DNA of 64,000 bases, taken from NCBI GenBank assembly GCA_958510825.1, contig OY294045.1:6933916-6997915 (forward strand), given 5' to 3'. Positions 43,263 to 54,384 of this stretch are shown piece after piece; position 1 is the stretch's first letter; every line of letters begins with the position of its first letter. Both the position numbers and the translations under genes were made by a program. The notes below the pieces were generated by a model. That model was not told the origin of the DNA. It worked only from the letters and a program-made list of their open reading frames with translations, and made no database searches. Source of the DNA: Brachypterus glaber (taxonomy: Eukaryota; Arthropoda; Insecta; Coleoptera; Kateretidae).

Positions 43263-43570
43263 AATATGTTTTTAATAAATTAGCGATTCAAACCAATTTA
43301 TTTGATTTTAACAAAGAAAACCTTTAAAAATAACATTATAACAATTTATACATAACTTAAAATTTATCATCTTCGTCCATTTTTTTGACGTTTGTGTCAA
43401 CCATGTTAAAAAACAATTGAAATCGCGATAGCCGGGAAACTGATATTTCGCGCAATTTACAGGCATCTTGATTGAATTACGAAAAAAAAACAAACGATTT
43501 TAGACGCATGGTTCTTAATTTTAATTTTATCTACCTACCTAAATTATGTTTGATCCTCCAAAAAATAGTG

Positions 43571-43698
43571 TATATACCTCAGGATTAAACGTGGCTGTTA
43601 TAGTCCCTTGCATTTCTGTTTCCCTCGCTCGCTGCACTCGCTCAGGAAACACTCATGCAGCGGGACTAAAACAGCCAGTTTAGTCCCTTGGTATATAA
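43571..43698. repeat. Palindrome with GC-rich loop
   Basis: Nested arms TATATACC, GGCTGTT, TAGTCCC and TGTTTCC pair with their complements on the right, around the loop CTCGCTCGCTGCACTCGCTC. Same general design as the hairpins at 59045 and 62757. Confidence 0.7.
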
Positions 43699-44304
43699 AC
43701 AACTATTAACTATTAAAATTGGGTTTTTTCTTAATAAATAAAAAAAAACCTTTTATTTAATAAAAAGTCCAACCACAATTCTTAATCAATAAAATTTTTA
43801 AATTTTTCACTTTATATTATAACTGATAAGTATATTACTGCTTAGCAGTTTTCTCTTTTTTTTTCTTTTTTGAAAAATCATAAACTTTACTATATATGAA
43901 AACAGAAAACCAATTTTCCTTGTGTAGCTACAAGAAAAATATTAGTCTTACGAACGCATAGAAAGATTCCGACATTTTACATTCAAAACACATAACAACC
44001 AAATACTTTTTTTTTGCAGATATTGAAAAATTTTTCGCGACAATAGCACGCACCAGAGAAAGCTTCATGCAACACATTTTAATTTGAAAGGGTCGCTCTT
44101 CAAACGATTTTTTTTCCTTCGAATAAATTGGATTGATTCAATTTGGAAATACGGATTTGCCTAATTTCATCGCTAATTTTTGAAGGGAAATTTTATATAA
44201 AAAAGTTAAAAGATAGATCAAGATAAATTTTCCTTTTCTTGTTATGTTTGGTTTTATTCTACTTTCGAGATCTCAAGGTGTTTTAATTTTACATTAATTA
44301 CACA
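43699..44304. other. AT-rich spacer, no gene seen
   Basis: No repeat boundary or plausible exon seen. Confidence 0.35.
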
Positions 44305-44587
44305 GGCATAGCGTAGTGGCTAGCGCCTATGTATAGCAAGCCTACTAGCGTGAGTTCGATTCTCACTGGCGCCGATTTGCCTTTTTCAGTTAATTAATAA
44401 TTGAAATTTGGCGAAGGTGGTAAGTGAAACGGACACTCACTAGAAACTGGTTCGAAAGTCAGTATAAGCCGGTGGTTCCCTCTACTACTAGCCCACACAG
44501 ATCCTGGACTTAAGGGATGCTTAATTAAGTAGAATAGTACGAGGTTAAACAAACAAACAAACAAACAAACAAACAAACAAACAAACA
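44305..44587 (+). mobile_element. tRNA-derived SINE, complete copy
   Basis: The 5' region 44305-44375 is tRNA-like. Box A is TAGCGTAGTGGC (44309-44320) and box B GAGTTCGATTCTC (44352-44364), followed by a TGGCGCC acceptor-like end. The body (TTTGCCTTTTTCAG, GGCGAAGGTGG, GGTTCGAAAGTC, CCGGTGGTTCCCTC) leads to an (AAAC)n tail at 44547-44587. It would be transcribed by RNA polymerase III and mobilised by a partner LINE. A truncated sister copy lies at 29796-29978. A minus-strand frame across the tail is an artefact. Confidence 0.9.
44309..44364 (+). promoter_or_regulatory. RNA polymerase III internal promoter (boxes A and B) of the SINE
   Basis: Box A TAGCGTAGTGGC and box B GAGTTCGATTCTC match the split tRNA promoter (TRGCNNAGTGG and GGTTCGANTCC) with a 31 bp gap between the boxes. 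Box B has A in place of the second G. Confidence 0.75.
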
Positions 44588-44648
44588 CGAAAAAAAAAGG
44601 TCTTGTCTAACAGAAAAACATTTCTATAACTCAAAAAAGTCATGAAAG

Positions 44649-45332
44649 TTCATATATTACGTAACGCAATTTTTCGAAAAAATTGACTCCCCCCCCCCTG
44701 TGTAACTCGTAAAAATATAAAAATTTTGTTTCGCAATAAATTTTACTGTATTCTCACTATTGATTCGTTTTTCTCGACAAAACAAACATGAACCTAAAAT
44801 ATAGTATAACATAACCTTAAAAAAAATTTACACGAAAAAATCACTCAAACTTTAAAAAAATATTCATAATCAATATCACACAGGGAAAAAATACTAGGTA
44901 CCTCTTTTTACACTGAGTGTCACATATAACACGTATATTGTTTATGCACAGGTACACAAAATGGTACACACATTGGTGTTCTGTGAGTACACATTCCGCG
45001 CGAAAATGTATCATCGCCGATGATTCATCGGCAAGATCACGCAAGAACAGGGCCGTAAGATTTTTTTTAATATGAATGTCAACAGTTTTTTTACTGATTA
45101 CAATATTATTTAAATATGCATAGTTTCGTCAATTTTTGTGTGAAAAAGGGAATTATGAGCCACTAAATAGTAATTTATGTTGAAATAAAAATACATCTGC
45201 CAAGCTTAGGAAATAAACATTAAATTTATTAAATTCCGTTACGTAACGTTTACCTAGAACCCCCCCCTCCCCCCTGTCACAAACTGTAATAATTTCTCTG
45301 ACCCCCCCTAGGCGCGTTACGTAATATATGAA
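44649..45332. mobile_element. TTCATATATTACGTAACGC-ended element, copy 1
   Basis: Inverted ends of about 20 bp are followed inward by C-runs and G-runs. The interior contains TTAGTTTCGCAATAAATTT-like sequence shared with 47118-47586, plus about 230 bp (44835-45060) not present in that copy. The ends resemble but are not the same as family H. Confidence 0.72.
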
Positions 45333-45341
45333 CAGCCCCTC

Positions 45342-45891
45342 AGACTGAGTCACATATAGTCTTATTTAGCAAGGTCATCAGTATATAATAGCATCATCAT
45401 CATCATAGAACAGTGAGATCAGCACGTGACACTATTTAAGCAGTCACAAGCCAAATTCCTCGTGTAGTTAAACCACACTGGGTTTCGCTGAATTGTGATC
45501 GGTTAAAATTAGCTGTTATTCGTTTTAAATAAAGAGTTTTAATCTATTTACATAGTTTTTAGCATAGTAACGTCTACGCTTTAACCGAGTAGCGCGCTTG
45601 AGCTTGGTGGAAAAGTTAGTTTTTTATTAAAGCTTTTGAAAAATAATGTAATAAAAACTGAGATTCGTAGGGCATAAAAGATGTTTTATTATACACTGTA
45701 AAAAATAATTATACTTCTAGATACCATAAACAAGCTGTTTTTCACTTTTATATTTTTGAATGACACAATAACTTTTTTTATTTGAAGTTATGAATAAATT
45801 TCTTTGAGTAAGTTTCATCTTATAATAAAATTTTTAGCTATTTTTTTAAATAAAGTATGTGTTTCTAGACTATAGAATCCTACATCCTAAG
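45342..45891. other. Spacer without recognisable feature
   Basis: Includes a (CAT)n run near 45393-45406 and a solo TACACTGTAAAAAATA end at 45694 of family T type. Confidence 0.4.
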
Positions 45892-46778
45892 TACACTGTA
45901 AAAACTGCATGTAAAATAATGTAAAAATACATGAATTTACATAGTACGGAATAGTAAATTTACTATTCTGGACTATGCATAATTCATGAATTTTAATTTA
46001 TTTAATGTAAAATAATGTAAAATAATGTAAAATAAAGTAAAATAATGTAAAATAATGTAAAAGAATTTAAAATAATGTAAAATAATGTAAAAGAATGTAA
46101 ACGAATGTAAAAGAATGTAAAAGAATGTAAAATAATGTAAAAAATATATATATTTACATTGATTTACATATTTTTACATGGACAATAACCAAGAAGGCGT
46201 CGCATCATGAGACGGACCGTTTAATATTGTTATAGTTAGAGAGATAGCGACGCATGCTGCTAGGTTAAAGTAAAAAAAGGTAAATATTATTTATGTACAA
46301 TATTTAAATGCTTTATTTGTGGTCTAAAATTTACATTCATTATAAATTACGATCTTTATCAACCAATAGATCTTTAAAGAAAGATGTAAGCCATTTATAC
46401 CCGTATTAAGGGTGCAAATCGTTTGGTTTATTAAACCAAATGAACTTTACGCTACGATATTTTAAAAAAGCTTTGACACCGAGACTTGTAATTTGGAACA
46501 AACATTTTCTAAGTAGTAATTTTTTTTTCAAATTTCAAGTCCAAACCATTCTGGAATATGTAATTTTTAGCGTTCCGGTCTATGCAAAATATTACCATTC
46601 TGGACTATGTAATTTTTACCGTTCCGGTCTATGCAAAATATTACAATTATGGACTATGTAATTTTTACTGTTCCGGTCTATGCAAAACATTACTATGTAA
46701 TTTTTACCATTCGGATCTATGGCAACATATTACCATTTACGGACTATGTAATTTAATGTAATTTATTTTTACCGTGTA
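45892..46778. mobile_element. Family T element carrying two internal minisatellites
   Basis: The ends TACACTGTAAAAA and TTTTTACCGTGTA bound the unit. Inside, 46008-46143 is a run of about 13 AATAATGTAA / AGAATGTAA decamers. 46540-46750 holds about four 50 bp repeats of TTCCGGTCTATGCAAAATATTAC type. Half of the piggyBac MITE is embedded between them (46408-46552). Confidence 0.62.
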
Positions 46779-47117
46779 CAGAAAATGTTAAATAAATCTA
46801 ATAATATCCATTTAATTACTTGTAATCAAACATTTTTTTATAGAATCAAACTCGTGTTGGAAGTTTATTCTGTTTTATATCTCAGGAGAAAATAAACTGA
46901 AAATTATTTATAGAAAATTAACTTATCAAATAAATAAAAAATGCAATTGCGTTTTCGGGAATTAATCAGGATGCAGCCAAAATAAACTTTAAAATGATTT
47001 AATTTTCTGTAAACAGAAGATCTGTTTGATATCTTTCGTATTGTGCCGCAAATTACGTTTAGGTTGTTAACAGACATAACACAAAAGTCCAAACTTTTTA
47101 AAAGTCACCTGTTCTAA

Positions 47118-47586
47118 GGGGCTGTGCATATATTACGTAACGCAATTTTTCAAAAAAATTGACCCTCCCTCCCCTGTGTAAAAAACTGTCACATTTACCA
47201 ACATCCCCCCCCCCCTCCTGTGTAACGCGTAATAATATAAAAATTTAGTTTCGCAATAAATTTAACTGTATTCTCACTATTGATTCGTTTTTCTTGACAA
47301 AACAAACATGAACCTAAAATATAGTATAACAACCTTAAAATAAATTTTTTTTTTTAATATCAAAGTCAACAGTTTTTTTACTGATTACAATATTATTTAA
47401 ATATGCATAGTTTCGTCAATTTTTGTGTGAAAAAGGGAATTATGGGCCACTAAATAGTAATTTATGTTGAAATAAAAATACATCTGCCAAGCTTAGGAAA
47501 TAAACATTAAATTTATTAAATTCCGTTACGTAACGTTTACCTAGACCCCCACTCCCCCCTGTCACAAACTGTAACAATTTCTCTGA
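47118..47586. mobile_element. TTCATATATTACGTAACGC-ended element, copy 2, right end missing
   Basis: Starts GGGGCTGTGCATATATTACG and follows copy 1 closely, without its 230 bp extra segment. It breaks off after CACAAACTGTAACAATTTCTCTGA, before the right inverted end. Confidence 0.75.
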
Positions 47587-47937
47587 AGAAGATGATTATG
47601 GTACTCTGGACCACAAATGCTACCCAGCTAGCTAGATCTATAAAAAAGTAAATATGGTAATCAATAAGGAAGGTCTTTATATAAATGTTGGTAAAAATGT
47701 AGACTGGCGGCTAAAAATACAAATCTGAGAGCTTAATTTTTTATGACTAGGTTTTTAAGAAACTGAAGAAAAATGGACATAATGCTTTGGCACATCCTAA
47801 AGAAATTTCACGGTTATATTTAAGATCTTCTAAATAAAAACGTGCTTAAAATAATTCTTTATTTGGTGTGAGTTTCGAAGTATACCTTACCAATTAACCA
47901 AAGCCTTGAAAAGTCACGTACTTAGAAAATAGCATAT

Positions 47938-48092
47938 GGTCCACTTAACCCCCAGATTTCACTAGCCTGACTTGCGCCAAAGATGGTTTAGGTTTAAGCT
48001 TGGATTAAATAGACGATGGACCAATCAAAACTCAGAATTTTTAACTTAAAGCCAGTTTAGTCAAGATAATCCCATATAGGTGCAAGTGGACC
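47938..48092. mobile_element. Short MITE with GGTCCACTT ends
   Basis: GGTCCACTTAACCCC on the left faces GGTGCAAGTGGACC on the right. The body contains paired TTTAGGTTTAAGC and GCTTGGATTAAA-like motifs. 155 bp. The duplication is unclear. Confidence 0.55.
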
Positions 48093-48260
48093 TTAAGTTA
48101 AGGGCCTTAACCACGTTACCCAGTATTTCTTTTTCTAGTAATAAACATATATCTACCACGAATCCAATTAGATTATCTCCCCCTCCCCGTTACTGAGGGG
48201 GATGAATACCTTAATTGTAATAAATTGCCTCCACAAGTTCCTTCTATAGTTAATTTTTAT

Positions 48261-48657
48261 AAGGTATAGTTATTTTAAACCTTCCCGCTTGTAAACAATC
48301 TCGAAATTACCATAGCAACGTAAGATACGCATGCGTCGTAAGCGAAATGACTAGGCCCAATTTACACAACCGTAAAACGTTGACGTGCCATTAACGAGAA
48401 CAAAACATTGGTTTATTCCTCTAAATTATTGGAATAAAAGCGATTTTATAGGCAAACTTTGTTTCTACAGGAATACAAAAGTGTTTTTAGAACAGCTTTA
48501 TCAATTCTCTTTTTTTACATCAAAACATCATAAAAACAAAGTAAGTAAACAAAAATTATAAATTTTTGTTATGTTGACATTCAAAACAAACCACATGCTT
48601 CAGTGTAAATTGAACTTTGTGGACTATTTAGCGGCAAATTTAAAATAACTATACCTT
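48261..48657. mobile_element. TIR element with AAGGTATAGTTATTTTAAA ends
   Basis: A 19 bp near-perfect inverted repeat at both ends encloses about 360 bp, including a CpG-rich patch ACGCATGCGTCG near 48329. No ORF. The duplication was not resolved. Confidence 0.65.
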
Positions 48658-48712
48658 GAAAGAATAAACCTTAGTTCCGTCCTTAGTCACGCTACTATCA
48701 GCAACACCGTGT

Positions 48713-48730
48713 ATTACATACGTATGTAAT
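48713..48730. repeat. 18 bp perfect palindrome
   Basis: ATTACATACGTATGTAAT is fully self-complementary without a spacer. It could be a cruciform or a dimeric binding site. Chance occurrence is possible. Confidence 0.6.
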
Positions 48731-48909
48731 ATGTCATACGTTGCTTAATGAGATGTCTGTAGTATTGAGCTCTAGTACTAGGGCATTTAAAAAAACAGAA
48801 GTTTTTTTAGTTTTAATTCCCCTCATATCGTAAACAAATTAATTTAAAAATTGAAAAAAAAAATAAGAATTATTTTTTTATAATGCACGATTTTTTTTAA
48901 TCAAATATA

Positions 48910-49374
48910 CGGACAGGTCCAGGCAACGGTGTACAAGAAATTCGGGTTGTTTTTATTAAATACTGAATTCGTCTTAAGCGACTTGCAAAACCCCAATGTA
49001 CCAAATTTTATCACTGATAACATTAAAAACTTATCAGGTTAATTAAAAAATGTAAATATGGGTGGTTCTATTACTTTAATTGAAAAAATATAAGTAGGTA
49101 AGTAGGGGTGGTTGTAAGGGGGGAAACAGATTTATTTAAACATTAAATTCGTTTTCAGCGAGACGAAAAATACCAATTTTTTCAGGTTACATAAAGTACA
49201 TATAAAAAAGGAGTGGTTCTACCCCATTAAGGGGTACGGATAGAATTTTTTAAATATCAAATTCATTTTTAGCGAGTCTCAAAACCCCCAAATACCATTT
49301 TTTGTAAATATTAAACAAACTGTACTAATTTTAACACCTTATTCTTCTTGTACACCGTTGCCTGGACCTGTCTG
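48910..49374. mobile_element. TA-flanked TIR element containing minisatellite-like units
   Basis: CGGACAGGTCCAGGCAACGG and its complement are near-perfect inverted ends of about 32 bp, flanked by TA (48908-48909, 49375-49376). The interior repeats AGCGA(C/G)...AAAACCCC...TACCA two to three times, related to the 8895-9360 minisatellite. Confidence 0.8.
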
Positions 49375-49380
49375 TATCTG

Positions 49381-49491
49381 GTCATTTTGGAGTGTTACGC
49401 CCATGTTAATGGTATAGGAAAATAGCGTTACATGGGGGGGTGGGGGTCCAAAATGATTTAAATTTGCGTTACGTAATACTTAAACGTTCCC
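49381..49491. mobile_element. Family H MITE, left-truncated copy
   Basis: Begins at GTCATTTTGGAGTGTTACGCCC, retains the right end ACGTTCCC and is followed by TTA. The left inverted end is missing at the junction with the previous element. Confidence 0.75.
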
Positions 49492-49934
49492 TTATTTCTT
49501 AAACTTGTGATTTTTTTCTTTAATACATTAAGGAACACTATTGACCTTCCATCCCTGATTTAGCACCTTTACCATTGTAAAAAACAAGCCGTGAATATTT
49601 ATAATTCTTCGCATTCTATAGTATACTCCTCGCAGTTGGAAGTAGCTTTTTCCTGGTGAAGTTTTGAGTTAAACATAATACTTGAACGTTCCTTTAAACG
49701 ACGTTTTTAATAAACGTGCTCTAGCTCCCCTCAGAAGCCATTTAACACATCGAAACTTTTTGACGTAAAATCTGCTATCTTATAAATAATTATTAAATCT
49801 CATATTTTTTTGTCAAAACAAACGAAAACCGTTTTTTTTTTCTAAATAATTAAATTATGATTAAAAACTTGGGTTACCTATATGAAATTGGGCTAAAAAT
49901 TGTTTCCAGACCAGTGTGCAAATTAAACCTATAA

Positions 49935-51215
49935 TACTCATAGACAAGGAAGGACCTCCAAAGCTGTTGCGGAATGGTGTGATAAATGTGCCTTTCGCAT
50001 CTGCGATACACTTGCACATGCGCACTACTATTGTTGTTTTTGACAAGTATTTTTTAATCTTAGTTTTATGTGTTAAATAAAAATTGTAAAAAAAGCAACA
50101 AAAAACAATAAATAACTACGAAGAAACGTCGAAATAGTTTTTTTTATTTTATATGATTTTTTCGAGGTGTGTTTGAACTTCGGGATTTTGTACACCTACT
50201 TAACCAGGGATTGACCCTTTGCTCTTACATAAAGTCGAAAAATGTACAGAACAAACGACGATCTAACAGTACTGACAATAAAAACAAACTACTAATAATT
50301 CGTCACCCCAGTATTGGTTTGTCATATCTCTATTTTCATACATTTTGAGATTTTTACCGAGGGATTTTTGGAGATACGACAAATGAACACTGGGGTGACG
50401 AATTGTTTTACGACCGAAGTATTTCCATAAAGAAGGAAAGAGAACCATTAGTCCAGCCTGCGCAAGATTATTTTGTGACAGAACGGGGCAGCGAAATGAC
50501 GTAGGGCAACATATCTGACCTTGCGCAGTACGCATCTCTATCAGCTGTGAAATGCTGGCGGTCGTAAAACAATTCATCACCCCAGTATTCATTTGTCTTA
50601 TCTCCAAAAATCCCCTAGTAAAAATCTTAAAAAGTCCAAAAATAGAGATATGGCAAACCAATACTGGGGTGACGAATTATTAGTAGTTTGTTTATACTGT
50701 CAGTACTGTCAGATGGTCGTTTGTTACTGTTCATTTTTCGACTTATACTGTGTTTTAATTGTTTTTTTTTGCTGCATTTGTTTATAACTTTAAACCTAAC
50801 CTGTATTGTTGCTTTATGAAGAGCAAAGGGTCAATCCCTGGTGTACTCAAAGTAGGTGTACAAAATCCCGAAAAATTCTTATAAAATCATTTTAAAAAAC
50901 TATTTCGATGTTTCTTCGTAGATATTTATTTTTTTTTTGTTGAATTTTTTACAATTTTTATTTGACACACAAAACTAAGGTTAAAAATACTCGTCAAAAA
51001 CAACAATAGTAGTGCGCATGTGCAAGTTTGTCTCAGATGCGCTAGGCACATTTTTCACAGTATTCCTCAACGGCTTTGGAGGTCTTTCCTTGTCTATGAG
51101 TATTTCAGAGCCGACAGAGATGCGTACTGCGCAAGGTCAAATAAATCGCGTTACGTCATTTCTTTGCCCCGTTCTGTCACAAAATAATCTTGCGCAGGCT
51201 GGACTTTTAGTCCTC
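49935..51215. repeat. Compound inverted repeat: TIR element plus inverted partial copy
   Basis: 50450-51215 is an element with about 100 bp inverted ends starting AGTCCAGCCTGCGCAAG. Its body 50559-51101 is repeated in opposite orientation immediately to the left, at 49935-50416. Each body contains a smaller fold-back with AATTCGTCACCCCAGT arms (50297-50404 and 50571-50678). Arms of about 500 bp give a large palindrome with a spacer near 140 bp. Frames conserved between the copies follow the repeat and have no recognised domain. Confidence 0.78.
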
Positions 51216-51526
51216 TTTTCTTGATGATAATACTCCTCTACTGTGAAGCTACGAGGAGTATAATAACAATCACTCTTATTCTTATTATCACAAGTGACAT
51301 TTTTATTTATGATTCAATAAATAAATAGAATGACAGTATAATTTATTTACTTTAATCTAAACTATACCTGTCAAAACTAATATATTTTTAAATTAAATAA
51401 AATTCTTTAGCGTGGTACATATACGCCTACTTAGATTGGAGATTCTAAACCATTATTTTATAGGCTTAAAAAAATATTACGTCCTAATATAGTCGTTATA
51501 TCTATAAAGGTTGTTTCAGAAACATA

Positions 51527-51720
51527 CAGTGCGATTATAAAGTGCCGAACAACTCTTCGTTTGAAGCCACACCTCTGTTAGAGTTGTGCGCGACAAGCCC
51601 ATGTGATTGCTATGTACAACAGCTCGGTGGCCAGTAAAACGCACACAGCTTTCTTGCATTTTACTCATCGCTAATGCCAGTTTTGCATTAAAAAGTGTTC
51701 GGCACTTTATAATCGCACCG
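51527..51720 (+). mobile_element. Mariner-type MITE, family D copy 3
   Basis: 194 bp, ends CAGTGCGATTATAAAGTGCC and complement, flanked by TA. It lacks the TTTGAAAAGAAAATA segment next to the left end that the other copies have. Confidence 0.88.
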
Positions 51721-52039
51721 TATGTAAAAATTTTAGAATGTGATTTTACATCAACAAATATGAGCCCTAAACGAAGGGAGGCACGGCCTCCCGGGAGCTC
51801 CCTAAAGGCACATCTAAAATAAGATTTTGATTTAATTTTTCTGAAACCCTTTAATATACAGCAACGAAATTTGTGAAACTTGTTTTTGATAAAAAAGTAT
51901 TAAAATTATTTTTTTGCGTAAAAAAAATGGGGAAAAACTGATACCGCTCCCCAACAAAAAAAAAGATAATAGCTGGAGGCCATAAGAGTTTTTGTACATC
52001 TCAAGTCTTGAAGTATATGTAAAAATACACAAATTCCAC

Positions 52040-52652
52040 AAAGGACCCCTCACATTTAGTGAGGAAAATGTCTTTCCGCGGATTTCGCTGAAAATTTGGT
52101 ATGTTGTAGAACTTAGTTCCTGAACAAAACTGGCAGATTTGCAACCTTAGCCTATGACCATTTTTGGTGCAATAACCGTTTTACTTGCATTTCATGAAAT
52201 AATTGACTGTATCTAGGAAACAACTAGCATTGGAGGAAAAGAAAATGCTGCAAGTTATACTTTATAGGGGTGTGGATTTCTTAGGTATGATAATCCTATA
52301 TACAGGGTGACTAATAATGTGGAATACCCAAAATAGTGCAAAACCTATTGTTTTTTAATTTATTCACGATAACTTTTAAACCCTTTGTCCTAGATACTTT
52401 ATATTTGGTAGAAGTCTAGGTATTAAGTAGTAAATTTGAAGTCTCTAGATCAAAGCGTTCAAAAGTTACTGCGAAAATCACAAAAAATAGGGGTTTTACC
52501 CCGTTTGGACCAACTTACCCCACTTTAATTATTACAAAAAATAAACTGGATCTTCTTCTGTACCAGTTTTGTTCAGGAACTAAGTTCTACAAGATACCAA
52601 ATTTTCAGCGAAATCCGCAGACATTTTCGTCACTAAATGTGCGGGGTCCTTT
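52040..52652. mobile_element. TIR element with ~90 bp inverted arms
   Basis: AAAGGACCCCTCACATTTAG on the left mirrors CTAAATGTGCGGGGTCCTTT on the right. Pairing continues to GTTCAGGAACTAAG. The centre includes CAGGGTGACTAATAATG and a TTTGAAGTCTCTAGATCAAAGCG module. No ORF. Confidence 0.75.
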
Positions 52653-52776
52653 AAATAAATAAAAACTTATTTAGATGGCTCATTTCCGGACCAAAGTTTA
52701 TACTTTTCCTATTGTTTTATGTAAACTTTGCCCCTTTAAAGTCAAAATGTATTGGGTCCTAATAGAGCCGTCATGA

Positions 52777-52796
52777 CGCTGTGACGCGTCACAGCG
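52777..52796. repeat. 20 bp perfect palindrome
   Basis: CGCTGTGACGCGTCACAGCG is self-complementary, GC-rich in an AT-rich setting, and contains two TGACG half sites. It could be a bZIP-type binding site or a transposon-end relic. Confidence 0.55.
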
Positions 52797-54384
52797 ATAT
52801 AATAAAGTGACAAAATAATTGACACAAAATGAGGATAAAATATTGATCCATTTTTTCCATTTGTCATAATAAATTACAACGTTTATAAACGAATTAATTT
52901 ATTATGAGATAAATCTATTTTCACTACACTATCAAATCTCTTCAAATTGGGTCTTTAGTGGTCGTTCGATTTTTTATAATTTTTATGTCATTGTTATTTT
53001 TTATTTATTTTTTTTGTTGTAGGAAAATCTGACTATTTCAAAAATTTAAAAAAGATTTCATAATTTTTTCATCCACTTGTCGTTTTAATTATAAGCCCAG
53101 AGAAAAAGTATTTGTGATACTTGTGATATACACTTCTTGCAAGTATATTAATACTTAATATAAACATATTATAACTAGATAAAAAAAAACAATAATTTGT
53201 TTCAAGTTAAATTAGTAGGTACTTGTTTCCAAGCAATTATTGTGCAATTTTTCATTATTTTTATTATTTTAAATGGTACTAAGCAGAACTATCTACTTCT
53301 CATAATTCCTTTTTTTTAACTCAATATTACATAGACTTTTTTAAGCAATTTTTACTTGGTACCAACACATACACAACTTTCGGACAAAATTGAGACAGTC
53401 AAATTGTTTTGTTTAAAATGGATAATTAAAACTTGTCAATTTTGATGTTTATGTTATTCATTTTATCAAATTGACTTAGCTTGTCAAATTATTTTAACCA
53501 CTGAAAAAATCGGCTTTTTTCCAAAATAAGTTGGCCTATTTTAGGAAAAAATACGCTGCACAGATAAAAAGGCTTTCCCATTTTTCCATATTTCTTGTGC
53601 CCCATCCGTGGTCAATACAATCAATTTTATTTTTAGCCAGTTTAATTGTTTATTCCGTCTTGTTACAAACTTGGATATCGCCAAAATTGCAAATGTAAGA
53701 CTCACTTTATACATTTACACACATTATACAGGGTGATCAATAACTGGCATGCCAAAATTTAAGAGGTGATTCTACATCCAAAATTATCAAAAAAGTTCCT
53801 ATAAAGTTTGGTCCGGAAATGAGCCCTAAGGGAGCTACGGCAGCTACGGCCCTTTAACATTGTAATAAAAATAAGGTTTGGACTTTTTAATAACTCTGCT
53901 ACCCTTTAAGCTAAAGCGACGAGCCTTTGCATGTATACTAGTATTAATAAGGACAATAAGTTTATGTTAATTTATTTTTTTGAATATATCCAGAGGCGTG
54001 CCTAGACGGACAAAATATGTGAGGCTTAACACATTTTTGCCCCAAACTTTTTTATGTGTATATTTTTTGGATTTGTTGTAAAAAATATAGATTTCTAGAG
54101 TAAAAATACATATAAAATATCATATAGTGTAACACTGTAGGAGCAACCGTTATCAAAAAAAAATGCAATTAAGAGGAAATAACATTTTGTGCCACCAAAC
54201 ACGTTACTTTTTAAAAGGCTGTTACTCCTTTAATATTAAATTTAGGTGTTTCTGTGAAGAATACTTTTTTGCTCAGTTTTGAATCACCCTACAGCATTAA
54301 AATTTTATTGATGCTTATAGAAACTTTTTTTATATTTTTGGAAGTAGAATCCTCTTAAATTTTGGCATGGCAGTTACTGATCAC

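Noticed and set aside
44305..44375. Genuine tRNA gene
   Set aside because: Boxes A and B are good, but the acceptor ends do not pair well and the sequence continues into a SINE body with an AAAC tail.
44394..44588. Minus-strand frame with Val-Cys-Leu-Phe repeats
   Set aside because: It is the antisense reading of the SINE (AAAC)n tail.
49861..51224. Frames with similar residues in both arms of the compound palindrome
   Set aside because: The similarity comes from DNA-level duplication. One frame runs through the inverted end of the element, and no protein family is recognised.
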